The notes beneath the pieces are model-generated. The model did not search any database. It was not told the origin of the DNA and was given only the letters and a program-made list of their open reading frames with translations. A stretch of 64,000 nucleotides of DNA from Dryococelus australis (Eukaryota; Arthropoda; Insecta; Phasmatodea; Phasmatidae). Where the stretch lies: the NCBI GenBank assembly GCA_029891345.1, contig CM057003.1:14176709-14240708 (forward strand). Reading direction: 5' to 3'. Positions 43,081 to 54,574 of this stretch are shown here, piece by piece. Every line of letters begins with the position of its first letter. Positions within the stretch are counted from its first letter, which is position 1. Made by a program: the position numbers and the translations under genes.

Positions 43081-45079
43081 ATGGATGGACTCTAAATGCC
43101 GATATAACACAGAGCATGTAGCACATTGCAGGAAAAGGGTTGAACACCGGTACGGCTTATATATAAAATTCTTCATTTCAACACAGAGCTCTGAAATTAA
43201 TTTGTGTCCGAATGGTTTTAATAATTGTCATGTGGAGAAATGCTCGGATTAATTTTTTTTGAGAAGCGCAAACATACAGGTTTCTTTTCTATGTGTGAAT
43301 TTACTGGAATGCTCGGGACACATTTGTTTGATCCAACAAAATATTAGTTTGAAAGATTTCGGCAAGTATCGAAGTTTCAACACAATGCCTCTTTTGAACG
43401 GAATTATTTCTTGTTACAGCTAAGCGTTTTATTTGTGCAACAGTGTGTAATCGCTTTGTAGGAAAAAAAAAAGTCGTATGTTGGTGTCTTCAACTATGTA
43501 TTTGTTTGATGCTATTTAAAACAGTACTCTATTGTTTCAGACAGATAATCTGTTTTCAATTTGTACACCGATTCAACCCGTTCTGAACGTGTAACATGTA
43601 AGGAAACTGGAATTGCTATACCTACGTTTTTAGGAATTTTACTTACAGTCCTGTGCAATGGAAATTGATAACCAGATGAGGAAGTCGAGCCTCAGCCTTA
43701 TTTTTTTGCAGTGTATCTAATGTGGTTGGTCCAATGAAAGCTAGTTTTCTGTGCTTTTTTTTTGGAACTTGCATCTCGACAGATCTCCCGCTTTACTGAA
43801 TTATATTTGCCCCGGTCATTATCCCACTCTAGTCTTCCCTCCACCCACCTCTGCACTACAGAAAAATAAACCCGACAGCTAAAAAAATTCACCCCGAAAA
43901 ATCTTATGTCGCGAACCACAAAAACAACTATTGTTTAATTATAATTGAAATGTTTTGTTATACCTACTGCAAATAACAGAAATGTTCAAACAGGTTTGTG
44001 GCTGCTACAAATAATTTTGTACCCACTGAAAATGTTTTGGTAATTTTTTTTTTTTACAAGTTAATGCTACGGGGGCGATTTTTCCGACCTGCGGGTAATT
44101 CCCGTTCAGGCTACACTTACCGCCAACTTCAATAACATCCTCCTTGCCTCCTCCCCCCCTCAGCCCGCTGCCAAATATCGAAAAATGGTTTGGATGACAC
44201 GAAAGAGGACGGAGTGGCATTGTGACATTATTTCCGAGCAGCTGAACAACTTTTTTTGCCCCGATTTAGCCTGAATTACATGCACGAGGAGGTCGATGGC
44301 AAATATGCGGATAAAACGATGGGAAGAATTCGTGGAAATAGGCAGCTATGGATGTATATATCCGGGGAAGACATCTTCCTGCTGCCAAGGAAAATTTTCA
44401 TCGCTTCACATCGCTTTGGTAAAATATTTCCTCAACCTTAAGCTACAGATTTTTCGATGTTTAGTTTAAAAAACAAAAAACGAATGGGTCAGCTCACGAA
44501 TTAAAAAAAAAAAAAGAACTTTTAAGTAATTCGATTAGCAAATGAAAAGTAAAAGAAAGTTCCCGTAAAAAAATGTAGTTGTGGAAGTGTTTCATACAAC
44601 ACAGCTATCGTTTAGAACCTCGTTTTACTTGAGTATGCAAATCTTTTCTCAAGTTATTCATGTATGTATTTATTACGTGGCCAGTCTTTCGGGGTAAATT
44701 ACAGTTCCAAGCAAGATTTAATGCCGTCTTCCCTGAAATCGCTGCCCCGAACAAGTGCATCATCTATACCCCTCCCGACATTCATGAATGTGTTTATGTT
44801 AGCCCGATTCTTTGTCGTAACCGGTATTTTGTAATACATCTTCGGCCTTATTTTATTTTTAAAAAAGTATGTGCCTTTGGCCTATGTGCGTATTACTATC
44901 TACGTGCTTCAGAATTCACCCTGCATGATAAATAGCTGTGTTACAATCTGCCAGTCCGATTAATACTATCGATTTTTTGGTTAACTTCCATAAAATAAAG
45001 TTTTACCGCTTTCTTATCCTGTTACGGTTTGCAAAGGACACTTCAGTACCACTGGGTTGTTTAGTACGAAATTAAATTA
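43081..45079. other. Unassigned 2-kb stretch
   Basis: AT-rich, with short frames at 43698-43919, 44005-44220, 44256-44441 and 44660-44935. None has a recognisable domain. No repeat family from this window is present, so this may be older unique sequence. Confidence 0.4.
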
Positions 45080-45317
45080 TATAGACTATTCACGGTAAAG
45101 CCTGCACTTTTGAAGGCTCTTCCAAGTATCTCCTTTTAGCCATTTTTTTTTTTATCTTTCCGCCCCTTTTTAATATCAACATTGCCATGTGACGAATAAA
45201 TACGGCGTATACCTTCACAAAAGATAATGGCTGAGGCTGCAATGAAACATTTTTATTAGTGGCTAATGCCTGGTGGAAGGGCCTTAAAAAGTGCTCACTT
45301 TACCGTGAACACTCTAT
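45080..45317. mobile_element. TIR-A element, short form
   Basis: The left end TATAGACTATTCACGGTAAA and the right end CTTTACCGTGAACACTCTATA are inverted. The interior has ATTAGTGGCTAATGCC, the inverted form of the TTAACCACTAAT subtype. Confidence 0.84.
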
Positions 45318-46334
45318 ACACGTATTCAAAGTAGGTCGACAGCGAGGTCATTAGAGACGGTCGCAGGTAGGAATAGCAACGAGGAAGCAACCATACCAGC
45401 AGTCTCCTAAAGTGATAAACCGAAATCACCAGGAAATAAAAATGACCGTGTAGTGGCACTTAATGCGCTTTCCAGTATGGCCCTTCTGGCAGTAGTATTT
45501 CTTCTCGTTCATGTGATTTTTTTTAATTTACGCTGCTCAATGTTACCTTACTTTATACTTCGGACGTCCTATTTGCCTATTTATGATTATGGACGTTTTG
45601 CTTGTCAAAGAGAATAATTTTGCCTCGGCGGGCATTAGGCCTGTTCTACAATGCATGGATACGCAAGAAGACGAATTTGGATCTCGTAAACAAAATAAGC
45701 GAACAACTCGGGATTAATTTTTAACTATCCTGCAATACAAAGAAACATACAATCTTGCAAATTACGAAATAATAAAAAATACTCAGCTGTCGCAAATTTC
45801 TGATATAAGTTTTTTTAAACGCACACATCACACTTTGCGTATTTTTACAATATTTAACACTTCGTAAATACGGCTGCCAAATCATGTGCACTTGTTTATT
45901 AAAACAAAAAAATGGCAATAGCCACTGGAAATCCTCACGCTTGTTGCCGTGCGTACCACAATGGCAAATAAACGAATGTCAACAAACCAAATACTCGATT
46001 CCTATTGGCTACACGGATTCACGGACATGGAAGATGCCCAGCTTTCTTACGTTATTCACGCCCGCATGTGTGTCGTCGTAGAGAGATCGATCGATGAAGT
46101 GTTTTTATTAACAAAATGAACGAGTACACATAGATGGAAAAGAGGAGTAATAATCTGGAGAAGTAAACAAAATTAACATGCCAGCGTAGACCATACACCC
46201 TCTTCTGTCAAATGGAGATTGGATAACACAATGAAACTGAAAGAGGCAGAAATAAAGTAGATATATAGAGCCAGGTAAAATAACCAAAACAAAACTGCAA
46301 GTCTCATTGTAGAACGGGCCTCATAGCTTCGATA
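45318..46334. other. Unassigned spacer
   Basis: A GTCGACAGCGAGGTCATTAGAGACGG-like stretch near 45337 resembles 3561-3584, which is the only link found. The frames at 45721-46081 have no domain. Confidence 0.4.
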
Positions 46335-46718
46335 TTCCCATAGACTAAAGATGAGGTATCTCACTGGCTGCGCACAACCAATCTCCGTGTCCCAACATTG
46401 AACTGCTTTTCTGCCAACACGTCTAGCGAAAACGGCATGGTTTAGAGTTCGGGTTAGAAAAGTGATTTTTAACCAAATGCACTGAGATGCATGTGTACTT
46501 CCTCTAACCGATTTGTTATGCAGTTTGATTAAATTCAAACTGGTAAAAGGATCTTATTCATATAATAGTGCTTGTCATTTAAATATTAAGGTATTAACAA
46601 ACTCTTCCTGACCATGTGACCTTGACAGTTGTGACCACGTGACAGTTAGGTCAATGTTGGATACCTTCGCAGAAGACGAACAAGCGGACTGCCTCATCTT
46701 TAGTCTATGGGTATTCCA
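46335..46718 (+). mobile_element. Family I element with both inverted ends
   Basis: The ends CCCATAGACTAAAGATGAGG (46335) and the reverse of CCTCATCTTTAGTCTATGGG (to about 46716) are near-perfect inverted repeats. The interior matches 29996-30330 and 35621-35991. No coding capacity. I could not read a clear target duplication, so the superfamily is open. Confidence 0.85.
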
Positions 46719-46792
46719 AGGGATGGGTTCTTCTTTCTTGACTTGCTAGGCCGTTGAAAATTTGCCTCGGGTCACATTACATAAGAGACTAA

Positions 46793-47366
46793 GGGCCGGT
46801 TGAACCAACATCGCCCCGATCCGAGATCGAATGATCCTAGTTCCGAATCAGGATCCAGTTTGATCTTGGTTTCAATGTAAAAGTGTTTGCACCCGACGAA
46901 ATTTCATGGTTCTGGATCTCCGATTCTTCGACCTTGGTTCCAAAGTGAGAGATCGATGTTAAGTGTGAGACAAATTTTCCAATTGGTTCGTAAATATATG
47001 ACGTCATGGAAGTAGGCGTATTATTCACGATAGATAGAACTAGATGTGCGATGTTTTACCTGTTTTAAGTGAATTATTGTTGTACGACTTTTATTGGATA
47101 ATATTCAAGTTCGCAAAATGTTTTAATTCCCCAAGAAAACAATCGAACGTAGTTATATCTGTTGGCGTATATTCGAACTACGTTTGTAGAAGATGGCTGC
47201 TGATCTCGGATCGAGATTTCGAACGGCCAATTTTTGTGGTTAGAAATGAACTTAATCTCGATCTCCAGTCCAACTCTGAACTCGAATGGTACAACAGTTT
47301 TCTGTGTCGATCTTAGATCCGATCTCAAGATCGCGTTTCGAACCACGATGGTGCAACCGGGCATAA
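46793..47366. mobile_element. Palindromic MITE, second copy
   Basis: It matches 13482-14056 over its full length, with ends GGCCGGTTGAACCAACATCG (mutated) and GGTGCAACCGGGCATA. The shared inner GATCCAGTTTGATCTT, ATGACGTCATGGAAGTAGGCG and GATCTCGATCTCCAGT blocks lie in the same order. Confidence 0.87.
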
Positions 47367-47554
47367 ATGGGGTAGGGGTTCCTTCCGATGCCATTCTCTT
47401 GATTGGCAGCGCGTAGCTCTGTGAACGGGACTACGCGTCTGATTGGCTGTTGTATGCTGCTCAAAGGTGTTTCCACCGCACCCAGGTCATCTCAACTTTG
47501 GACAGCCCTGTTCGTCGACGTCGGTGGGAGAAGGCGGCGAGGTGTCACGTTTGT
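47367..47554. other. Unassigned spacer
   Basis: TTGATTGGCAG and CTGATTGGCTG lie 44 bp apart. Nothing else recognised. Confidence 0.3.
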
Positions 47555-47706
47555 TACAGGCTGTTCGCGATAAAGTGAGCACTTTTGAAATTCGAACTTG
47601 GAAAAAAGTCACTGCCCCTACCTGCATATATTTTAACGGGTGCACAAAGTGGCATTGTATGCAGTGAAGTTGGTAAAGATGGAAGGAAAATAGTTCCATA
47701 TCTTAA
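47555..47706 (+). mobile_element. TIR-A long-form left fragment
   Basis: The left end ACAGGCTGTTCGCGATAAAG, then GTCACTGCCCCTACCTGCAT and AAGTTGGTAAAGATGGAAGG. It ends at TTCCATATCTTAACC, and the right half is absent. Confidence 0.75.
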
Positions 47707-49619
47707 CCCATTCAGTACCAGCGCACACAATTGTGTATAGTCCATTCACGCTTTCTTCGGCCTTTTGGAATCGAACCATTCAAAAATCACCCTAGGCGTA
47801 ACATGTCAACCTGTTGTGTTCAATCACTTGTATTCCAAAATTATATAACCCTATGATTAACGTTAAAGTACTGTGTTCTTGAATAGATTAATAATCTACT
47901 TAGTATCTTCTGAAACTTGTAATATTCATTTCGTATTAAATAAGACTTAACAACAGCGAGAGCAGCGACTTGTTGGCGACTGCCGGTAAGAAATAGTTCA
48001 CAGTTACAATATTTTTTTAACCTCGTTTTTGTGTATACTATTTGTAAATTAAACGATGCCAATTTATTTATTTGTATTATTAGGTAGCGCTGACGGAAAC
48101 ACATTTCATTGCTGCAGTTAGAAATACCAGCGGAAATTACCCTGCCCAAGCTCTAGGGTGACACGGTGTTTTTTTTTTTTTTCCCCGTCCAAGTTTCAAT
48201 AGGCGAAGCAGAGCGTGTCGCTTTCTCTCGTCCTCTCTTCTCTCTCGGGAAGTTTGTACCTCTTGTGTAGCAAGAAATGTATACATTTTATTATTTCTAA
48301 TTTCAGCACATTTCATACTAATTACAGCAACAATTATGATGTTTGAAATTGCAATTTACAACTGAGACGAGATTTTATTGTTTAAATACCTATTATACGT
48401 TATTTTAATGCGATACGATGCGATGTCGCGGCGCTTACAAATCCAGCAGTTTGGCAGACGTGGTGTGGAAGGGAGAATCTAGAATTTGATCACCTTACCC
48501 CTAGACATGCCCTTTTTCCAATATGGCAGGGGATTATACGCAGTGCCTTACGACTGGCAGTGATGTGGCGACATGTCAATGACACGGGGTGTTTCTGAAC
48601 GAAGCGTCAAGTTCTTACTCGTGTTTTTTAAACTTCCTAGGCAAGGTGCAATGTTGTGATAAATATGTGTATCCACGGCAAAGTTACATATACTGTAACG
48701 AGTGTTTTGATCGCCGCGTGTGAAAGGGCGTGGCCGCCATTTCCGTCTGGTGGCTGCGTTGTAATTATTACGCAGGCCATGTGTGTGTGGCTTTCAAATA
48801 TTGGATGCGCAAAAATGTACACGTTTTAACCATGTACTGATGTTATGCCGACGTTAATTATTTCTATTCATATATGCTTATCACAAAGTCGTACCTTTGC
48901 GCTAGGTGCATGAAACACAGTTGTGTAATAAGCTTACGGTTCTGTGATCTGAATGTCTGCCTCAATCCCAAAAAATACTAAGCCGAACCAGATAAATTTA
49001 AATAAATAATAAAATAAACCTAAAAACCAGTAAGTACAAACCTAAAAACCAGCAAGTACCAATGCATGTAAATATTAGCGGAATAAATGTCACGGTAGGC
49101 CTATCTGTTTGCATGTTCACCACTATCTTTTACGTTTGTCGATGCTACAAACAATAAATACGCGACACGCGTTTCGTGCTTGAATTTACTGTGTCGTTTC
49201 GTTGGTTGTCCCTTCGTTTTAATTTTTATTCCAATTAATGCCGTCCTTTTAACGAAATAACCAAACTCATATTAATAACAACAGGTTAAATACTACTGTT
49301 GTTTCCGCCACAGTTGTAATAAAAACGATCGTGGCATAATATTAATGTGTATTATGTGTAACGTGCTATATCGTGTGTAAAATAGTTATAAAGCCGACCT
49401 AAATGTTGTTATAGGCCTAAATTGTGAACATTCGTAGGCAATTTGACAGCATTCTTTGAACAGCGGTAAATAGCAACCAACGCATTTGGCAGTTATAAAA
49501 GTAGAAGTCACATGACAGTATTTATGCTAACGTGTAGCGGAAGGATACGTAACTAGCAACCAAAAGTAGATATTTAACAGGGCTTCAGAAAAGGTCGAAG
49601 TTATTGTGAATCAACTATA
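47707..49619. other. Unassigned 1.9-kb stretch
   Basis: AT-rich, with a T run at about 48169-48182 and a 23-bp tandem pair (CCTAAAAACCAG.AAGTAC) at about 49018-49062. A weak remnant of a TIR-A right end may lie at 49570-49617. No gene recognised. Confidence 0.4.
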
Positions 49620-49639
49620 CATAAAGCACATGAACGTTA

Positions 49640-49893
49640 CTTTTGGACGGTACTGTACATTGTGAGGCTCAGTGGCCAATGATCTTCTCTTATGAAGAAC
49701 TGATTCGTGAACCGTGTTAAAGGTCTAGGTTATTATTGGTTCACATTACTAGAGACTAATACACAGCCTACAGCTCATTACTTGTGGTAACGAAACAAGT
49801 GTTTTGTCGACTTTAAGTACAGTACTGATCATAAAATGTCTTATTTGCAACACGTGAAACCGTAAATTAATGTGGGTTTGAAAGAGTTTACGT
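49640..49893 (+). repeat. Family J dispersed repeat
   Basis: It is collinear with 36115-36400, starting around GCCAATGATCTTCTC and continuing through TATTATTGGTTCACATTACT and TTTTGTCGACTTTAAGTACA. Confidence 0.68.
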
Positions 49894-49895
49894 CG

Positions 49896-50161
49896 AATAA
49901 AAAGTGTTGGGTAACCATTCGCTATGACTTAAATTATTTCTTTCGCTTTCTGTTTTTGTATCGAAGTGTAAAAATAAGTATATTTGTGACATATTTACTT
50001 TTCCAATAATTTCACAATTTCACTTGACCGACGCATGAATAAAGCGATGGGGCTCATGACAATGTTAATTTGACATGAGGTGGGAGAATACACAACATTT
50101 AGACACGTTGATGTGTAACAGGGCTTTCGAAAGTGCTGAGTTTACAATGAACAGCCTATAC
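49896..50161 (+). mobile_element. TIR-A long form, left part missing
   Basis: It carries AATTTCACTTGACCGACGCATG and GGCTCATGACAATGTTAATTT, then the right end TGAGTTTACAATGAACAGCCTATA. It directly follows a family J copy, as the reverse order does at 19955-20540. Confidence 0.75.
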
Positions 50162-50434
50162 CTGTTGCCGACCAAGTGTTGCGTCACAATAGCCTACTGT
50201 TGCGTCATTTCCACCCCAAGAAACCGTTTGCAAATTTTCCACGGGACTGGATATGCAGATTAGGAAAGCACGGATAGCAAAAGTTTTCTCTGTACCTCGT
50301 TGTAGCTTTTATACATTTGTGAAGGAAAGGAACGAATGCGTATTGAAATTCCCAGCTTCCTATATCGGCGGGCTTGATGTGGGGTGACATTCCCATGCAG
50401 TGTGTAGGTTAAAAACTTCCATTAAGGGGACTGT

Positions 50435-50885
50435 GTAGCTGGGCGTCCAAGGTCAAGAAGCGAGGGAGCGATACGGGCGACAGATACACGCACGCCTAGC
50501 GCCTCATCGCTCCTACGCGCAAGTCGTGCAGTGTTTCCGTCGTAACACTTTTCTGTGCTAATTAGATCTGTAACATATGAGTTTTATTACATGCGATGAA
50601 AGCCCACAAATCAAACTTCGTCCTTATTTTTGAACTTTTCTCTTCCCGCTTAAGGAAACTATATAGGCAAGCTTTAAAAATGCGATATTAGACCATTTTC
50701 ACGAATTTTTTTTTCTCAAAGGATACACTCAGTATGACAAAAGTTAAAGAAGAGGACTATAGGTAATTGTTTTTTATCTATTATATCAAAAAGTCATATT
50801 TCCATAACGTCTATTTACCGAGACACACATTTACGGGCAAACAATGATTTCACAAAAAAAACGTTTCAGTACATATGACCCTTAA
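50435..50885 (+). repeat. Family G dispersed repeat, long form
   Basis: It starts GGTCAAGAAGCGAGGGAGCG and runs collinear with 33450 to ACCGAGACACACATTTACGG. It is the best-matching pair partner of the 33450 copy by eye. Confidence 0.72.
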
Positions 50886-51212
50886 TACTTGGGAAGTTTG
50901 CCGAAATATTTTCCACAGCGTCCGACTATTATTCCTGTGGTTACCTATCCAGCGCGATGGAAGCCAGCGCTGTGCTGCCATGATATCCGTAACGAATATG
51001 CGATGCAGCATTTAAAGTATTTCCGCACCCCATGTCGTACTGAAAAATTCTTTTTTCGTCTTGCATGTGGGAAATTCGTTCTTGCAATAATGTCCATCAT
51101 GAAACACTCTGCATACACGTGTCCATAAAGATAATTATAAGTAGGTGCACACAACAGCCTCCGAACTCGTTAATTTTATTATTTTTACTTTCTACCAGGA
51201 AAAAGGACTGGT
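50886..51212. other. Unassigned spacer
   Basis: Nothing recognised; the opposed frames at 50889-51154 have no domain. Confidence 0.3.
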
Positions 51213-51500
51213 GGGGGGGGGGGGGGGGGTGTTGTTCGACAGGATCTGCGACCGGAAAAAAAAAAACAAGAAAGCTGACGCCCACGGCAGAATTTTCACA
51301 TCCCTTGGTCGGTCGACGGGGCGTGCGAGTTCGTAGAAGCGATATCTTCTGGTGAGCGTTCGGAAATGTCGGTTGGGGGGGGGGGGGGGGTGCGGCAGAG
51401 ATTGTTGACGAAGGCTGTGATGTTCTTGGAAATCGCTCCCCCCCCCCCGTATCATATCGTCGGCCCCCACGTCATGTTTCCCCTTGGGGGGGGGGGGGGG
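51213..51500. repeat. Four long G/C homopolymers within 288 bp
   Basis: G17 at 51213-51229, G16 at 51375-51390, C11 at 51438-51448 and G15 at 51486-51500. The tracts between them are unique. The Gly- and Pro-rich frames across them are by-products. Confidence 0.93.
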
Positions 51501-52057
51501 TGGCAGGAGGCACCTCGCATCTGTGCTGCCTTGTCCGCCGAACCGCCGGAGACCCTCTGGCAGCAAACGCCGCGAGAACCTACAACGTCGACCAATAGAA
51601 TAGTTTAGCCGTTAAATTATGCGTTAAAACACGTGCAGAAGAAACGAAAGTGTGTTTGTTATCACATGCATTGGTTTCCAATGGTACGTAAGCTTTTCTT
51701 GTGCGCTGTTGGGATTTCCTTAAGCGTTAAAAGAAACAACTGTATTTGATATGCTATGTGAAATTTATGACTCGACAACCAATCAGAACAGAGCAGTCTT
51801 TTTTGGTGGGAAACTTATAAAATAAATTTTTACAGTAATGTAAGTAGAAAAAATATTTTAAAAAGGCGCGCGCGCGTGTGGTGTGTGTGTGTGTGTGCAG
51901 ATGTTTAAAATAATATTTGTTCACAGATATAAGCTTCTCATATAAAATGTCTGCTTTGTAGTATTATCTGCTTGAATATGGTTGTGATATACGATGTTAT
52001 GATAGGAACAAAAGTAAACACGACAGGCTTGTCGCCTGTTTCCAATGGTTAAAATTA
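51501..52057. other. Spacer with (CG)n(TG)n run
   Basis: Alternating purine/pyrimidine CGCGCG then GTGTGT sequence at 51866-51898, with Z-DNA potential. The rest is AT-rich and unassigned. Confidence 0.6.
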
Positions 52058-52157
52058 AGAATTGGAACATAAATGGGAAACTGTAAATACAGAACACATG
52101 GAAATGAAGAATTAGAACATAAATGGGAAACTGTAAATACAGAACACATGGAAATGT
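52058..52157. repeat. 50-bp tandem duplication
   Basis: AGAATTGGAACATAAATGGG at 52058 and AGAATTAGAACATAAATGGG at 52108 start two almost identical 50-bp units, so the duplication is recent. Confidence 0.92.
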
Positions 52158-52462
52158 ACGCTTTATATATTTGTTTTATAATTTGATGCCAAATACAAAA
52201 TTCTTCTGTTTTGTTTCAGCCATTATAACATAACGAATACCGTGGACTACTGCTTGGCATATACCAGTTCGTACATTTAAAAAACCGTCAAAAAAGGAAA
52301 ACAATATCTTTTTACTTAATTTTTTTCCATATATATGGTTGGTTATTTGGTGATTTACATATGTGCCACGAGGTAGCCCATAGAATTCGTTTACTTACGG
52401 CCTTATTTCATATCACCATGTGTCTCCAGCCTTTTCTCCAGGTGGCCGAGACCTAGTACAAG
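52158..52462. other. Unassigned AT-rich spacer
   Basis: Nothing recognised. Confidence 0.3.
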
Positions 52463-52470
52463 GTCATACC

Positions 52471-52751
52471 TAGAGCTAGTGATATTTCGCGAAATAATTT
52501 GAGTACAGGGTAGACTTCAACACCACAAGCACCCAACACCAGTTTGCCTGTTGCCATTGGTTGCTCTCTGCTTGGGAAGGCGTTTCCATATTTGACAGGG
52601 CCACTAAGCATTCGGCAACATCGGCACGGCTCGTACGTGATTCGTGTGCAGACAGTTAACACTTGCCAAAAAGTAATTACAGCCAATCAGGACAAGTAAA
52701 CGACCCTACAGTGTTTCGAAATACACTTTTCGCGAATTCTCACTATCGCTA
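52471..52751. mobile_element. hAT-D non-autonomous element, 281 bp
   Basis: Exact 8-bp flanks GTCATACC (52463-52470 and 52752-52759) bracket inverted ends TAGAGCTAGTGATATTTCGCG and CGCGAATTCTCACTATCGCTA. The body has CCATTGGTTGC and AGCCAATCAGG. Two more copies lie within the next 2 kb. Confidence 0.9.
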
Positions 52752-52759
52752 GTCATACC

Positions 52760-53234
52760 TAGGTTGTTCGTAAGCAGACATCACTCAGCCATGTTGGAAG
52801 GTTTTATAATAAACGTTTTTCTGCTGGAGCTCTGCACACACCGTTCCGGCGTGTTGCCTACCCAGGCGGCCAACGCCGAGCTATTGTTCGGGCAGTTTCT
52901 TGTGTGTGTCCGCTGGACTGTGGGTCACATCGTCTGGTCTGGCGGTCCGCCGTCTGGAAGCAGCGGAACCGGATCGCTTTTAATCGGCGACCTGCCGAAC
53001 GTAGAGAGGAGTGAGAAAATGCTGACCGCGATGTGTGTCTGTGTGTGTGTAAGTCAAGGAGGGGGGGGGGGAGGAGGTTATATGACAGGTTTGGCGCGCG
53101 CGGAAAAAAACCCGCCACTGGAATAATGCGGGCGGTCGGGCGCTAAAGGTGCAGTCTTAACAGAGTGTATTTTGTGAGGACCGGAGATATAGAAACCTAA
53201 GGGCGGCCCGAGCACAAACATCACTTGCCTACAG
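52760..53234. other. Unassigned GC-rich spacer
   Basis: Holds a GTGTGTCTGTGTGTGTG stretch and a G run near 53061-53070. The opposed frames at 52764-53126 and 52858-53118 have no domain. Confidence 0.4.
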
Positions 53235-53522
53235 CTAGGGATAGGAAAATTTCGCGAGTTCAATGACCTGTAGGCTAGGCTCTACAGTCCTGTGTACACT
53301 CGAGCCTCAGCTGTGTGTTCATTGGCTGCGTCTCCAGAGAGTAGCCAGTGCTGCACAACACCTGGCAGTATGGGACTCGCTACGAGTGTCCTTGTAAATC
53401 TGCTATTGGTCCAGAGACGTCCAGGGCGTGTTCAATAAACTGGTGAGCCAATTGCAACGGCGTCTTCACTGTATATGTGTTCGACGTCCATCTTGTCAGA
53501 AAACGATTTCGCGAAATTTTCC
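53235..53522 (+). mobile_element. hAT-C element, right tip missing
   Basis: It starts CTAGGGATAGGAAAATTTCG and ends ATTTCGCGAAATTTTCC without the final ATCCCTA. The full body has GTTCATTGGCTGCGTCTCC, CTATTGGTCCAGAGACGTCC and GAGCCAATTGC. Confidence 0.83.
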
Positions 53523-53657
53523 AGCGTGCAGCGTGTTCGGTGTGATTATCGTTAAACATTCAGAACCGGGAACAGCGGAAACTTTGGCAAATCACATTAC
53601 TCACAAGAACAGCGAGTTCACAAAAACACCCGAGTTCTGACTCCTTTCTGTGCACGG

Positions 53658-53942
53658 TATCGCGAAAAAAAATGCGAGTGCACGGTAGACTTCAATACTA
53701 CAAACACCCAAGAGCATTTTGTCCATTGCCATTGGTTTACTGTCTACTTGAGAAGGCGTTTTCATATTTGACCGGGCCACTCAGAATTTGGCAAATTCAG
53801 CACGGCTTCTACACTATTCGTGCGCAGGCAGTTAATACGTGCCAAAAAAAATAATTCAGCCAATCAAGATAGGCAAATGACCCTACAGTGTTTTAAAATG
53901 TAGCTCGTCTTGATATCTTTTCGAGAGATTTCACTACCCCTA
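53658..53942. mobile_element. hAT-D element
   Basis: The body matches 52471-52751: GTAGACTTCAATACTACAAAC, then CATATTTGACCGGGCCACTC, then GCGCAGGCAGTTAATACGTG. The right end TTTCACTACCCCTA is present; the left tip is altered (GTATCGCGAAAAA). Confidence 0.78.
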
Positions 53943-54132
53943 GGTATCGGCCATGAATAGCCCTCATTCCAAACAAGTCCACTATCGCGGACACGGGGAC
54001 GGTAAATCCGTTCGGTCATCGTGTCCACGGATTTCGACACGTTGCAAATGAATTTCACCTATGACCGGTGTGTACACAGCAAGGCACCAGTGTGGAATTC
54101 TCTACATCTCTTTGACATTAATATCCAACGTA

Positions 54133-54408
54133 TAGAGCTAGTGGTCTTATCGCGTGAGTACACGATAGACGTGAATACTGTAAGTACCCAACAGCAGTTT
54201 GTCTACTGCCATTGGTTGATGCCTACCCGAGAAAGCTTTTCATATTTGACCGGTCCACTGAGAATTCAGCAACATCAACACGGCTACTACGTGATTCGTG
54301 TGCAGGCAGTTGACACGTGTCAAGAAGCAAATCAGCCAATCAGGGCAAAGTGTTTTGAAATATAACTTGTCATGAAATCTTTTCGCTAAATTTTACTACC
54401 ACTACCTA
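54133..54408. mobile_element. hAT-D element
   Basis: It starts TAGAGCTAGTGGTCTTATCGCG, identical to the 52471 start for its first 11 bases, and ends TTACTACCACTACCTA. The interior has CATATTTGACCGGTCCACTGA and AGCCAATCAGG. No clear target duplication. Confidence 0.8.
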
Positions 54409-54454
54409 TTGAGTATGCCCGTATTGCGGAACTAAACTACTACTACTAATTAGA

Positions 54455-54456
<2 letters not shown>

Positions 54457-54519
<63 letters not shown>
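54457..54519. repeat. (TA)n microsatellite, about 31 repeats
   Basis: Pure alternating TA over 63 bp. Confidence 0.95.
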
Positions 54520-54522
<3 letters not shown>

Positions 54523-54574
54523 TCCAGCCTTCAGTTGTGGAACTTCCAGCTGAACGGGGTTAACTTACGGAAAC

